DNA of 48,855 nt from Prevotella sp. (GTDB taxonomy: Bacteria > Bacillota > Clostridia > Oscillospirales > Ruminococcaceae), in contig JAMPIC010000017.1 in the NCBI GenBank assembly GCA_023663025.1, forward strand, positions 1-48,855, in the 5' to 3' direction. Made by a program: the position numbers and the translations under genes. The number at the start of each line of letters is the position of its first letter. Position 1 is the first letter of the stretch. This document shows positions 33,839 through 41,556 of the stretch, piece after piece. The notes under the pieces are model-generated. The model was not told the origin of the DNA. It saw only the letters and a program-made list of their open reading frames with translations, and did not search any database.

Positions 33839-34078
33839 ATGCAGACGGCAAAATTATTTTTCAACGGCGGCAGTCAGGCGGTGCGGCTGCCTAAGGAATT
33901 CCGCTTCAGCGGCAGCGAGGTCTACGCGCAGAAAATCGGCGAAACGGTAATACTCGTCCCGAAAGACAAGGCTTGGGAAACCTTTATCGAGGGAATAGGC
34001 GGCTTTACGGAGGATTACTTTGAGGCGGTCGAAGCGGGGCGCGCAGAGGAATTTCAGACGGAGAGGGAAACGCTGTGA
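33839..34078 (+). CDS. vapB: Antitoxin VapB, AbrB-type DNA-binding protein
   Basis: This 79-residue protein starts with a swapped-hairpin AbrB fold (FNGGSQAVRLPKEFRF) that should bind the operator palindrome, and ends with a region likely to wrap the VapC active site (about residues 45-79). AGAGGTGA lies upstream of ATG 33839. Its stop codon overlaps the vapC start by 4 bp (GTGA), the usual coupling in such modules. Confidence 0.9.
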   Translation: MQTAKLFFNGGSQAVRLPKEFRFSGSEVYAQKIGETVILVPKDKAWETFIEGIGGFTEDYFEAVEAGRAEEFQTERETL

Positions 34079-34473
34079 AATATATGCTTGACACAAATAT
34101 GTGCATATACGCGCAAAAGCAAGCGCCGGGCGTTCTGGCGAAGATACGCGAAAATTACGGGTACGGCATTGCGGTCTCCGCCGTCACCCTCGCGGAGCTT
34201 GAATACGGCGTACAGGCAAGCGCGAACGCGGAACGCAACGCCGTTGCGCTGTTAAAATTTCTCGCCGTGACCGACGTGCTGCCCTTTGATAACGCTGCCG
34301 CCGCCGAGTACGGAAAGATACGCGCCGATCTGCGGAAAAAGGGTACTCCCATAGGCGCGATGGATATGCTGATCGCCGCTCACGCGAGGGCGGAAAAGCT
34401 TACCGTCGTTACGCACAACACCCGTGAATTTGAGCGCGTGGAGGGTCTGACGCTCGAAGACTGGTACTCTTAA
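34075..34473 (+). CDS. vapC: Toxin VapC, PIN-domain ribonuclease
   Basis: This 132-residue PIN-domain protein carries the acidic triad of the family: Asp6 in MLDTN, Glu41 in LAELEYG and Asp97 in GAMDMLIAAH, followed by VVTHNTREF. VapC enzymes cleave tRNA or rRNA at specific sites when the antitoxin is degraded. It starts at GTG 34075 within the vapB stop. The GH113 gene begins only 20 bp later without a promoter between, so it is probably read from the same transcript. Confidence 0.92.
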   Translation: MKYMLDTNMCIYAQKQAPGVLAKIRENYGYGIAVSAVTLAELEYGVQASANAERNAVALLKFLAVTDVLPFDNAAAAEYGKIRADLRKKGTPIGAMDMLIAAHARAEKLTVVTHNTREFERVEGLTLEDWYS

Positions 34474-34493
34474 TTGATTTTGGAGGTATAAAT

Positions 34494-35453
34494 ATGTTCA
34501 TAAAAGGCTTTACCTACGGTTTTGACGGAAGAAAAGGCGCGTACCGCACTCCCGAAGCGGCGGCTTCCATGGAACGTCTCGCCGCTCTCGGCGGGGACTG
34601 GGCGGCGCTTGCCTTTACCGTTTTGCAGGACACGTTCAGCTCCACGCTGATACGTCCCGACTTCCGCTTTACCGTCACCGACAAGGACGTCGCCGCCGCC
34701 GTGAGGAAGCTGCATTCCCTCGGCTTGAAGGTCTGTATGAAGCCCATGGTAAACTGCGCGGACGGTATATGGCGGGCGAATATAGCTTTCCCCGAGCGGG
34801 AGATCGGCGACAAGGACTACCGCAGGGAATGGTTCGACAGCTACACGGCTTTCCTGTGCCACTACGCCGAGATCGCCGAGGACGAGGGCTGCGAGATGTT
34901 CTGCGTGGGCTGCGAAATGCTGGGAATGGAACCTCACGAGGAGCTTTGGCGTAACGCCATCGCCGAGGTGCGGAAGATATATCACGGTCCGCTGGTCTAC
35001 AACACAAACCACGGCAAGGAGTTCGGCGTAAAGTGGTGGGACGCTCTGGACTACATAGGCACGTCGGCTTACTACGGCGTGGGAAAAGTCCCCGGGGACA
35101 GCTTTGAAAATATGTGCGCGGAGTGGGAAAAGCAGAAGTCCCGCCTGAAAGAGCTTTCCGAGAAGAACGGCGGCAAGCAGATCATCTTTATGGAGATAGG
35201 CTGCCGCAGCGCAAAGGGCTGCGCAATGATGCCCTACGATTTCAGCCACAGGGAATTCCCCTACGACGAGGACGAGCAGGCGAACTTTTACGGTTCCTGT
35301 ATGAGCGTTATGTGGAACGAGCCTTGGTTCGGCGGCTTCTTCTGGTGGGATTGGTACACAAGGCTGCCGAAAAACAGTCCCGAACCGGGTTTCTCCATCG
35401 TGGGCAAAAAGGCGGAGGACGTTGTGAAGCGCTGGTACGCCAAGGATAGGTAA
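34494..35453 (+). CDS. Glycoside hydrolase family 113, β-mannanase-like
   Basis: This 319-residue (β/α)8-barrel enzyme matches the GH113 pattern of endo-β-1,4-mannanases. The putative acid/base Glu is in CVGCEMLGME (about residue 141) and the nucleophile Glu in IFMEIGCRS (about 233), followed by NEPWFGGFFWWDW. There is no signal peptide, so it should act on imported mannooligosaccharides in the cytoplasm, consistent with an intracellular GH36 α-galactosidase elsewhere in the window. TGGAGG precedes the ATG. It shares a transcript with vapBC, an odd association. Confidence 0.88.
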   Translation: MFIKGFTYGFDGRKGAYRTPEAAASMERLAALGGDWAALAFTVLQDTFSSTLIRPDFRFTVTDKDVAAAVRKLHSLGLKVCMKPMVNCADGIWRANIAFPEREIGDKDYRREWFDSYTAFLCHYAEIAEDEGCEMFCVGCEMLGMEPHEELWRNAIAEVRKIYHGPLVYNTNHGKEFGVKWWDALDYIGTSAYYGVGKVPGDSFENMCAEWEKQKSRLKELSEKNGGKQIIFMEIGCRSAKGCAMMPYDFSHREFPYDEDEQANFYGSCMSVMWNEPWFGGFFWWDWYTRLPKNSPEPGFSIVGKKAEDVVKRWYAKDR

Positions 35454-35546
35454 ATTTTACCACAAAGAGAACGCGCGAGCTTTCGCGAGTATTCGGGGGT
35501 ATTTTGAAGATTTTAAATATTCGTAAAAGAAATTTGCGTAAATCTA

Positions 35547-35575
35547 TTGACATTCGGGGATTTTTAGCGTATTCT
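35547..35575 (+). promoter_or_regulatory. Polyamine operon promoter, TTGACA-17-TATTCT
   Basis: TTGACA (35547-35552) and TATTCT (35570-35575) are separated by 17 bp. The predicted start near 35582 gives a leader of about 77 nt before speD. Confidence 0.8.
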
Positions 35576-35591
35576 TTAGAGGATAGATATA

Positions 35592-35634
35592 CGGAGTGCA
35601 GAGGACGGAACACTGCTTCCGCGCTCCGATTTTT
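35592..35634 (+). terminator. Candidate attenuator hairpin in the speD leader
   Basis: CGGAGTGC (35592-35599) pairs with GCGCTCCG (35621-35628), with one G-U pair, and is followed by ATTTTTGATTT. It starts about 10 nt after the predicted transcription start, where a terminator would block the whole operon. The 21-nt loop contains a further GGAA/TTCC pairing. Sensing of polyamines or SAM is conceivable but not shown. Confidence 0.5.
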
Positions 35635-35658
35635 GATTTCCAAAGGGTGAGGATAGGA

Positions 35659-36459
35659 TTGAACAATAAGCTCAAGCTTTACGGGTTTAATAATCTTACT
35701 AAAACTCTCAGCTTCAACATCTACGACATTTGCTACGCCAAAAGCGAGAGGGAACAGCGGGATTATATAAAATATATAGACGAGCAGTACAACTCCGAGC
35801 GTCTGACGAAAATTCTCTGCGACGTTACCGAAATGATCGGGGCGCACGTGCTGAACATTTCAAAGCAGGATTACGAACCCCAGGGAGCTTCGGCTACGCT
35901 GCTGGTCTCCGAGAACCAGCTTGAAGCGGAGGACATCGACGAATCCTGCAATATGCGTATTGCTCCCTCCGAAAAGCAGAGCATTGCGGGACATCTGGAC
36001 AAGAGCCATCTTACCGTACACACCTATCCCGAGTTCCACCCGGACAATGAGATAACCACTTTCCGCGTGGATATCGACGTTGCCACCTGCGGAAAGATCA
36101 CCCCGCTGAAATCGCTGGATTACCTTATCGGCAGCTTCGATTCCGACATCATCACCATAGACTACCGTGTAAGAGGCTTCACCCGGGACGAACACGGCAA
36201 AAAGCTCTTCATCGACCACGACATAACCTCCATTCAGGACTACATCGCCAAGGACACCCTCGAAAGATACGACGCGGTGGACGTGAACGTTTATCAGTCC
36301 AATATCTTCCACACGAAAATGATGATAAAGGAAATATTTTTGCAGAACTACCTTTTCAACACGGATACCTACGAGCTTGCTCCCAAGACCCGTCTGGCGA
36401 TAAACGATTCCCTCAGGCGGGAAATGATCGAGATATTCAGCGGAATGAATATCTACTGA
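35659..36459 (+). CDS. speD: S-adenosylmethionine decarboxylase proenzyme, E. coli-type
   Basis: SpeD makes decarboxylated SAM, the aminopropyl donor for spermidine. The 266-residue proenzyme closely follows the E. coli form (KLYGFNNLTK at the start, DYEPQGAS, STCG-like ATCGKITPLK, YRVRGFTRD). The self-cleavage site is Lys115-Ser116 in DKSHLTVHTYPE, giving the pyruvoyl group from Ser116. It starts with TTG 35659: GGGTGAGG lies upstream and homology begins there; the earlier in-frame GTG at 35596 falls inside the leader hairpin. This enterobacterial-type SpeD, rather than the short Bacillus/Thermotoga type, is notable in a Clostridium-like genome. Confidence 0.95.
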   Translation: MNNKLKLYGFNNLTKTLSFNIYDICYAKSEREQRDYIKYIDEQYNSERLTKILCDVTEMIGAHVLNISKQDYEPQGASATLLVSENQLEAEDIDESCNMRIAPSEKQSIAGHLDKSHLTVHTYPEFHPDNEITTFRVDIDVATCGKITPLKSLDYLIGSFDSDIITIDYRVRGFTRDEHGKKLFIDHDITSIQDYIAKDTLERYDAVDVNVYQSNIFHTKMMIKEIFLQNYLFNTDTYELAPKTRLAINDSLRREMIEIFSGMNIY

Positions 36460-36516
36460 ACCGCGCGAAGCTTTGCGGGACGTTCCCGCCAATAAAATAT
36501 GAAAGGCGCTGACGTT

Positions 36517-36873
36517 ATGAAAAATTTTATGCTTAAGGTTCTTTCGGTATTGCTGATCTGTGCGGCTATGGCGGGCTTTTCGTCCTGCGGCAAAAGCGAT
36601 GAGAACGCCGGTATTTCCGTAAGCTCGGCGCAGACGCGCATGGAAACCTACCTTAAAGACAAGGGCTTCGGGGAAAAGGATTTCCTGTCGGAGGGCGAGG
36701 TCATGGACATCGACGGCGTAAAGGTATACGCTTTCTCATGGAGGACGAAAGAGGGCGAGAACGCCGACAGGCTTACGGGTATGTACGCCGTTTCCACGGA
36801 CGGAAAGACCTTTTATGAGTACCAATCCGCAAGGGACGAATGGATAATGGATATGAACACAAGCGGCGAATGA
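36517..36873 (+). CDS. Small lipoprotein of unknown function within the polyamine operon
   Basis: This 118-residue protein has a signal peptide ending in a lipobox, FSSC, followed by a charged linker and a compact domain of about 75 residues (DGVKVYAFSWRTKEG, then GMYAVSTDGKTFYEYQSARD), possibly PepSY-like. It should be attached to the outer face of the membrane. It lies 57 bp after speD and 30 bp before speA and has an AAAGG site upstream of ATG 36517. No role in polyamine metabolism is known to me; its position suggests a polyamine-linked surface function. Confidence 0.75.
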   Translation: MKNFMLKVLSVLLICAAMAGFSSCGKSDENAGISVSSAQTRMETYLKDKGFGEKDFLSEGEVMDIDGVKVYAFSWRTKEGENADRLTGMYAVSTDGKTFYEYQSARDEWIMDMNTSGE

Positions 36874-36903
36874 TTTTCCGCCGTTTCCTCGGAGGAGATG
36901 GAT

Positions 36904-38373
36904 ATGCGCGATCAGCACAAAGCGCCCGTGTACGAGGCGCTTATGAGATACCGCGACGCAAGGGTAGTCCCTTTCGACGTTCCGGGACACAAACACGGCA
37001 AGGGCAATCCCGAGCTTACACGTTTTCTGGGCAAGGACTGCCTTGCCGTCGACGTAAATTCAATGAAGCCGCTGGATAATCTCTGTCACCCCACCTCGGT
37101 CATCAAGGAAGCCGAGGAACTGGCTGCGGAGGCGTTCGGAGCGGCTTACTGCTTTTTTATGGTGGGCGGGACGACCTCCGCGGTGCAGTCCATGGCTATG
37201 ACCGTTTGCAGCGCGGGGGAGAAGATAATTATGCCCCGCAACGTCCACAGGAGCGCGATAAACTCCCTTATTCTCAGCGGAGCGGTTCCCGTGTACGTGA
37301 ACCCCGGCGTGAACGAGCGGCTGGGCATTCCTCTCGGCATGAGTGCGGAGGACGTGGAAAAAGCCATCGCCGAAAATCCCGACGCAAAGGCTGTGTTTGT
37401 GAACAATCCCACATATTACGGCATATGCTCCGATCTGAAAAGGATCACCGACGCCGCTCACGCCCACGGTATGGCAGTCATCGCGGACGAGGCTCACGGC
37501 ACTCACTTTTATTTCGGGGAGGGACTTCCCGTTTCGGCTATGGCTGCGGGGGCGGATATGGCGGCGATCTCCATGCACAAGTCGGGAGGGTCGCTCACCC
37601 AGAGCAGCTTCCTGCTTATCGGAAAGAACGCGGGAAAATTCGGCGTTACCGAGGGAAGAACCCGGGCGGTGATAAATCTTACCCAGACCACCAGCGGGTC
37701 GTATCTGCTGATCTCCTCGCTGGATATTTCGCGGAGAAGCCTTGCTCTCGACGGCAAAAGGATAATCGGCAAGGTCGTTGACACCGCCGCTTACGCCCGT
37801 GAGGAGATAGCCAAGATAGGCGGCTACTACGCTTTCTCGGACGAGCTTGTCAACGGCAGGGACGTTTACGCTTTCGACGGGACGAAGCTTTCCGTTCACA
37901 CGCGGGACATCGGTCTGGCGGGCATAGAGGTCTACGACTATCTGCGGGACTTCTACGACATACAGATAGAATTCGGCGATATAGGAAACATTCTCGCCTA
38001 CGTTTCGGCGGGGGATATGTGGAAAGACATAGAACGCCTTGTGTCCGCGCTGGCTGAGATAAAGAGAAGATTTTCACGGGACAAAACGGGTATGCTGAGC
38101 AGCGAGTACATCACCCCGCAGGTGGAGCTTTCGCCACAGGCGGCTTTCTACGGGGAGCAGGTATCCGTCCCGATAGAGGAGAGCGCGGGGAGGATCAGCG
38201 GCGAGTTCGTTATGTGCTACCCGCCGGGGATACCCGTCCTTGCGCCGGGGGAGAAGATCACGGCGGAGATACTGGACTATATAAGGTACTCCAAGGAGAG
38301 GGGCTGCGTGCTGACGGGTACGGAGGATATGGACATCGAGAGAATAAAGGTTCTGCGGCGATCCTGCAAATAA
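36904..38373 (+). CDS. speA: Arginine decarboxylase, PLP-dependent (Orn/Lys/Arg decarboxylase family)
   Basis: This enzyme should convert arginine to agmatine. The 489-residue protein is of the short Bacillus SpeA type, lacking the N-terminal wing domain of the large enterobacterial enzymes. Motifs: FDVPGHKHG near the start, MVGGTTSAVQ for phosphate binding, ADEAHGTHF, and the PLP Lys226 in SMHKSGGSLTQ. Arginine specificity, not ornithine or lysine, is inferred from the neighbouring agmatinase gene. ATG 36904 is preferred over 36898 since GGAGG lies eight bases upstream. Confidence 0.93.
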   Translation: MRDQHKAPVYEALMRYRDARVVPFDVPGHKHGKGNPELTRFLGKDCLAVDVNSMKPLDNLCHPTSVIKEAEELAAEAFGAAYCFFMVGGTTSAVQSMAMTVCSAGEKIIMPRNVHRSAINSLILSGAVPVYVNPGVNERLGIPLGMSAEDVEKAIAENPDAKAVFVNNPTYYGICSDLKRITDAAHAHGMAVIADEAHGTHFYFGEGLPVSAMAAGADMAAISMHKSGGSLTQSSFLLIGKNAGKFGVTEGRTRAVINLTQTTSGSYLLISSLDISRRSLALDGKRIIGKVVDTAAYAREEIAKIGGYYAFSDELVNGRDVYAFDGTKLSVHTRDIGLAGIEVYDYLRDFYDIQIEFGDIGNILAYVSAGDMWKDIERLVSALAEIKRRFSRDKTGMLSSEYITPQVELSPQAAFYGEQVSVPIEESAGRISGEFVMCYPPGIPVLAPGEKITAEILDYIRYSKERGCVLTGTEDMDIERIKVLRRSCK

Positions 38374-38386
38374 CAGCCGTACGCGT

Positions 38387-38402
38387 GACGGGGAGACCCG
38401 TC
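38387..38402. repeat. Short REP-like palindrome GACGGG-GAGA-CCCGTC
   Basis: This hairpin lies 14 bp after speA in a 90-bp gap before the small membrane protein gene. It shares its core with hairpins at 12203-12215 and 24449-24467. It lacks a T-run, so it may affect mRNA stability within the operon rather than terminate. Confidence 0.5.
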
Positions 38403-38463
38403 CTCTGCGGGATTTTTGCCGATATTCAGCGGGCTGCTGTAAAATAAACCGGGAGAGATGAAA

Positions 38464-38721
38464 GTGAAAGAATATTTTGAGACCAAACGCATGAAAAGCA
38501 CGTCCTATCTTTATTACGGACTTATTGCGGCGGCGCTGACGGCTCTGATGACGGTCGCGGGAATACTGTCGATAGTTCGGGGTCTGAGCGCGGCGATAGC
38601 GTTCACCGCCTTTGCGGCGGCTGTGATATGGGGAGTTGCCGCGTTTGTAAGCCTGTACATATTCTACGCGGACAACCGCGCCGAGCTTAAATCCGACAAG
38701 CTTGATTCGGAAGATCTGTGA
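38464..38721 (+). CDS. Small two-span membrane protein in the polyamine operon
   Basis: This protein of about 85 residues has a basic N-terminus (KEYFETKRMKS), two hydrophobic helices (about 18-38 and 42-66) and an acidic tail (ELKSDKLDSEDL). I do not recognise it. GTG 38464 is favoured because GGGAG lies eight bases upstream; ATG 38458 is only two bases from it. It sits between speA and speE, so it is expressed with the spermidine genes. Confidence 0.7.
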   Translation: MKEYFETKRMKSTSYLYYGLIAAALTALMTVAGILSIVRGLSAAIAFTAFAAAVIWGVAAFVSLYIFYADNRAELKSDKLDSEDL

Positions 38722-38768
38722 ACGCGGGAGCTTTGTCCCGCAAATCATAAACGGAAAGGATACCGACT

Positions 38769-39617
38769 ATGGAATTATGGTTCAGCGAACCGCACACGCC
38801 GGACGTGAAGATGTCCATAAGAGTGGATAAGCAGCTTCACTCCGAGCAGAGCGAATACCAGAGGATAGACGTTTTCGAGAGCGGCGAGTTCGGAAGATTT
38901 CTCACTCTGGACGGAATAATGATGCTCACCGAAAAGGACGAGTTTATCTACCACGAAATGATAACCCATGTGGCTATGGCTTCAAACCCCGCCGTCAGAA
39001 ATGTCCTTGTGATAGGCGCGGGGGACGGGGGTACTGTCCGCGAGCTGACCCGCTACGGAAGCCTCGAGCATATCGACATGGTGGAGATAGACGAGCGGGT
39101 GGTGGAGGTCTGCAGGAAATATCTGCCCAAAACAGCCTGCCGTCTGGACGACCCGAGGGTGCGGATATTCTACGACGACGGACTTAGATTTGTCCGCGGC
39201 TGCGAAAACCGCTACGACCTTATCATCGTGGACAGCACCGACCCGTTCGGTCCCGGAGAGGGACTTTTTACCAGCGAATTTTACGGAAACTGTTTCAACG
39301 CCCTCACCGCGGACGGCATACTTGTCAACCAGCACGAAAGTCCCTACTACGCCGACGACGCCAAAGCAATGCAGAGAGCGCACAGGCGCATTCGGGAATT
39401 TTTCGGCATATGCAGGGTCTATCAGGCGCATATCCCCACATATCCGTCGGGACACTGGCTGTTCGGCTTCGCTTCAAAGTCGGTCGACCCCATAGCCTTT
39501 GACGGGGACAGGTGGAACGCTCTCGGACTGAAAACGCGGTACTACAACACCGAGCTTCATAAGGGCTGCTTCGCCATACCGAATTATGTGAGGGAATTAT
39601 TGGAAAGCGCGGTGTGA
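38769..39617 (+). CDS. speE: Spermidine synthase (polyamine aminopropyltransferase)
   Basis: SpeE transfers an aminopropyl group from decarboxylated SAM to putrescine. The 282-residue protein has the N-terminal β domain (QRIDVFESGEFGRFLTLDG), the nucleotide-binding motif VLVIGAGDGGTVREL, the acidic loop MVEIDERVV, and the catalytic-site motif DSTDPFGPGEGLF with the usual Asp. A good GGAAAGGA site lies upstream. It is the last gene of the operon; a terminator follows after 16 bp. Confidence 0.96.
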   Translation: MELWFSEPHTPDVKMSIRVDKQLHSEQSEYQRIDVFESGEFGRFLTLDGIMMLTEKDEFIYHEMITHVAMASNPAVRNVLVIGAGDGGTVRELTRYGSLEHIDMVEIDERVVEVCRKYLPKTACRLDDPRVRIFYDDGLRFVRGCENRYDLIIVDSTDPFGPGEGLFTSEFYGNCFNALTADGILVNQHESPYYADDAKAMQRAHRRIREFFGICRVYQAHIPTYPSGHWLFGFASKSVDPIAFDGDRWNALGLKTRYYNTELHKGCFAIPNYVRELLESAV

Positions 39618-39633
39618 ATTAACCGCAAAAAAT

Positions 39634-39655
39634 AAAAGGCGTTTTCACGCCTTTT
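39634..39655 (+). terminator. Terminator of the speD-speE operon
   Basis: AAAAGGCG and CGCCTTTT (39634-39641 with 39648-39655) pair across a 6-nt loop. The 3' T-run is part of the stem. It may also serve the convergent small gene. Confidence 0.75.
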
Positions 39656-39658
39656 GGG

Positions 39659-39805
39659 TTAATCCTCCAATGTTTCGCGGATAATGTTGAGGAGATTGTC
39701 AATTTTTTTAACTTGCTTTTCTTTATCGTCTTCCTCCTTGATTTGGGTTAAGTAATCAAAGATAAGACGAAGATATGCTTTGAATTGAATGTCGGTTTGA
39801 CCCAT
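39659..39805 (-). CDS. Small conserved-looking hypothetical protein, 48 aa
   Basis: The peptide begins MGQTDIQFKAYLRL and continues as a charged amphipathic helix with a Lys/Glu-rich middle, ending RETLED. I recall similar short proteins starting with TDIQFKxYLR from related genomes, of unknown function. The start at 39805 has a strong AAAGGAGG site, but 33 bases away; a perfect 9-bp hairpin (39814-39822 with 27-35) fills most of the gap and would bring the site to about 11 bases. It converges on speE. Confidence 0.65.
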   Translation of the reverse strand: MGQTDIQFKAYLRLIFDYLTQIKEEDDKEKQVKKIDNLLNIIRETLED

Positions 39806-39968
39806 ATTATGACCATTTTCCCGAAAGGGAAAATGTGTCCTCCTTTCCGGCGATGTTTTGTGGTTTTGCGTCAGCAAAATTCCGAGCGGCAGCGAGGAAA
39901 ACAAAACTCGCGGTTTGAAAATCGAAGATTTTCAAACTTTCACCGCCTTTCCGCATTATCGTGTTTAT

Positions 39969-39997
39969 ATTATAACACAAATTTTTTAATGTGTAAA
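39969..39997 (-). promoter_or_regulatory. Promoter of the 48-aa protein gene, TTTACA-17-TATAAT
   Basis: On the minus strand TTTACA (39992-39997) and TATAAT (39969-39974) are 17 bp apart. The leader of about 155 nt contains a perfect 11-bp hairpin (39913-39923 with 39927-39937). It overlaps the region where the speB promoter must lie. Confidence 0.7.
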
Positions 39998-40033
39998 GTA
40001 TTTGCACAACTAATTTTTGAAGGGGGTTTTAAA

Positions 40034-40882
40034 ATGCAGATTGAAAGAAACGTATTCATAGCCTGCGACTGCGCCTATTCAGAGGCGAACACCGTTATAT
40101 TCGGCGCACCCTTCGACAGCACCACGTCCTACCGTCCCGGAGCGCGGTTTGGCAGCAAGGCGATACGGGCGGAAAGCTACGGCATCGAGACCTATTCCCC
40201 CTATCAGGACAGGGATCTGCTTGACTGCAAAATTTTCGACGCGGGCGACGTCGAGCTGCCTATGGGTTCTTCCGATATGGCTCTGGAGCAGATCGAGAAT
40301 ATTGCCGCCGAAATTCTTGCGGACGGAAAACGTCCCCTTATGCTGGGCGGGGAGCACCTTGTCACATTGGGCGCGGTAAGGGCGGTATGCAAAAAGTATA
40401 AAGAACTTTATATTATACAGTTCGACGCTCACGCCGACCTGCGGGACGACTATCTGGGCGTGAAAAATTCCCACGCCTGCGTAATGCGCCGCTGTCACGA
40501 GCTTGCGGGGGACGGGCATATTTACCAGTTCGGCATACGCAGCGGGGAGCGGGAGGAGTTCCGCTTCGCCGAAAAGCACACGAAAATGCGCAGATTTACC
40601 CTTGACGGCATTGCCGAAGCGGCGGAGGAGCTGCGGGGGAAAAACGTCTACGTCACGGTGGATATGGACGTTCTCGACCCGTCCGAGTTCCCGGGAACGG
40701 GCACTCCCGAGGCGGGGGGAGTACGGTTCGGGGAGCTGCTGAACGCGGTTCTGTCTCTCAAAGGGCTGAACATCGTGGGTGCGGATATCAACGAGCTTTC
40801 GCCGCCATACGACCCCGGCGGTATCTCAACCGCACTGGCGTGCAAGTTCCTGCGGGAAATGCTGCTTATGCTCGAAGCGTGA
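40034..40882 (+). CDS. speB: Agmatinase (agmatine ureohydrolase)
   Basis: SpeB hydrolyses agmatine to putrescine and urea, linking speA and speE. The 282-residue ureohydrolase has the manganese-binding motifs GGEH, FDAHADLR and DMDVLDPSEFPGTGTPE, and the N-terminal GAPFDSTTSYRPGARFG. The ATG at 40034 follows AAGGGGG. It lies in a separate unit downstream of the speE terminator and the small convergent gene, with the GNAT gene 53 bp behind. Its own promoter is not obvious. Confidence 0.95.
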   Translation: MQIERNVFIACDCAYSEANTVIFGAPFDSTTSYRPGARFGSKAIRAESYGIETYSPYQDRDLLDCKIFDAGDVELPMGSSDMALEQIENIAAEILADGKRPLMLGGEHLVTLGAVRAVCKKYKELYIIQFDAHADLRDDYLGVKNSHACVMRRCHELAGDGHIYQFGIRSGEREEFRFAEKHTKMRRFTLDGIAEAAEELRGKNVYVTVDMDVLDPSEFPGTGTPEAGGVRFGELLNAVLSLKGLNIVGADINELSPPYDPGGISTALACKFLREMLLMLEA

Positions 40883-40935
40883 ATGCTTGGTCTTTCAAAT
40901 ATCCCGCAGACGGTGAAATGACAGGAGGAGTGCCG

Positions 40936-41400
40936 GTGAGTATGATACGTCCCGCTGTTCCGTCGGAACTGAAAGCAGTCGCGGAACTTATCAGGGAAAC
41001 CGTTGAAACGGTGTATCCCAAATATTACCCCGCTGGAGCTGTGGAATTTTTTTCTGCGCACCACAAGCCCGAAAAAATAGCCGCCGGCATTGCGGCGGGA
41101 AAGGTTTTCGTTTTTGAGGAAAACGGCGCGGTTTCGGGTACGGTTACAATTGACGGAAACGAAATCGCAAGGCTGTTCGTGATACCCTCGCGGCAGGGAA
41201 ACGGCTTCGGCGGACAGCTCCTTGATTTTGCGGAAAATATGATTTTCGGGTATTCCGAAACGGTTCGGCTGGATTCCTCGCTGCCCGCAAAAGGGATATA
41301 TGTAAAGCGCGGCTATGCCGAAAAAGAGTACCGCAAAATCCTCACCGACAACGGGGATTATTTGTGTTATGATGTTATGGAGAAAAAACGGAAACCGTAG
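40936..41400 (+). CDS. GNAT-family N-acetyltransferase
   Basis: This 154-residue protein has the GNAT fold with the acetyl-CoA loop RQGNGFGGQLLDFAE and a C-terminal GYAEKEYRK strand. GTG 40936 is chosen since AGGAGG lies seven bases upstream; GTG 40930 is too close and ATG 40942 too far. The substrate is unknown. It follows speB, so acetylation of a polyamine is possible, but it does not look like SpeG. The stop codon lies inside a strong hairpin at 41395-41425. Confidence 0.85.
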   Translation: MSMIRPAVPSELKAVAELIRETVETVYPKYYPAGAVEFFSAHHKPEKIAAGIAAGKVFVFEENGAVSGTVTIDGNEIARLFVIPSRQGNGFGGQLLDFAENMIFGYSETVRLDSSLPAKGIYVKRGYAEKEYRKILTDNGDYLCYDVMEKKRKP

Positions 41401-41425
41401 GGCGGGGCTTGCTCCCGCCCTACGG
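41395..41425. repeat. Repeat-derived hairpin at the end of the GNAT gene
   Basis: A perfect 12-bp stem CCGTAGGGCGGG/CCCGCCCTACGG with loop GCTTGCT overlaps the GNAT stop codon. The GCTTGCTCCCGCC core occurs in both orientations in copy B of the palindromic elements (near 24372 and 24496). It may end the speB-GNAT transcript, though no T-run follows. Confidence 0.65.
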
Positions 41426-41496
41426 TTGTTACGGTAAAAATGTTGCGTCTCAAAAAAACCGCGGAAAATTGATTGTTATAAACGTGGAATAAGGTA

Positions 41497-41525
41497 TTGA
41501 AAAAAGGCGGAAAATATTGTATAAT
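41497..41525 (+). promoter_or_regulatory. prfB promoter, TTGAAA-17-TATAAT
   Basis: TTGAAA (41497-41502) and TATAAT (41520-41525) are 17 bp apart. The predicted start near 41532 gives a leader of about 275 nt before prfB. Confidence 0.8.
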
Positions 41526-41556
41526 TTTATTGTATATTTTTAAAAGGATTGATTTT

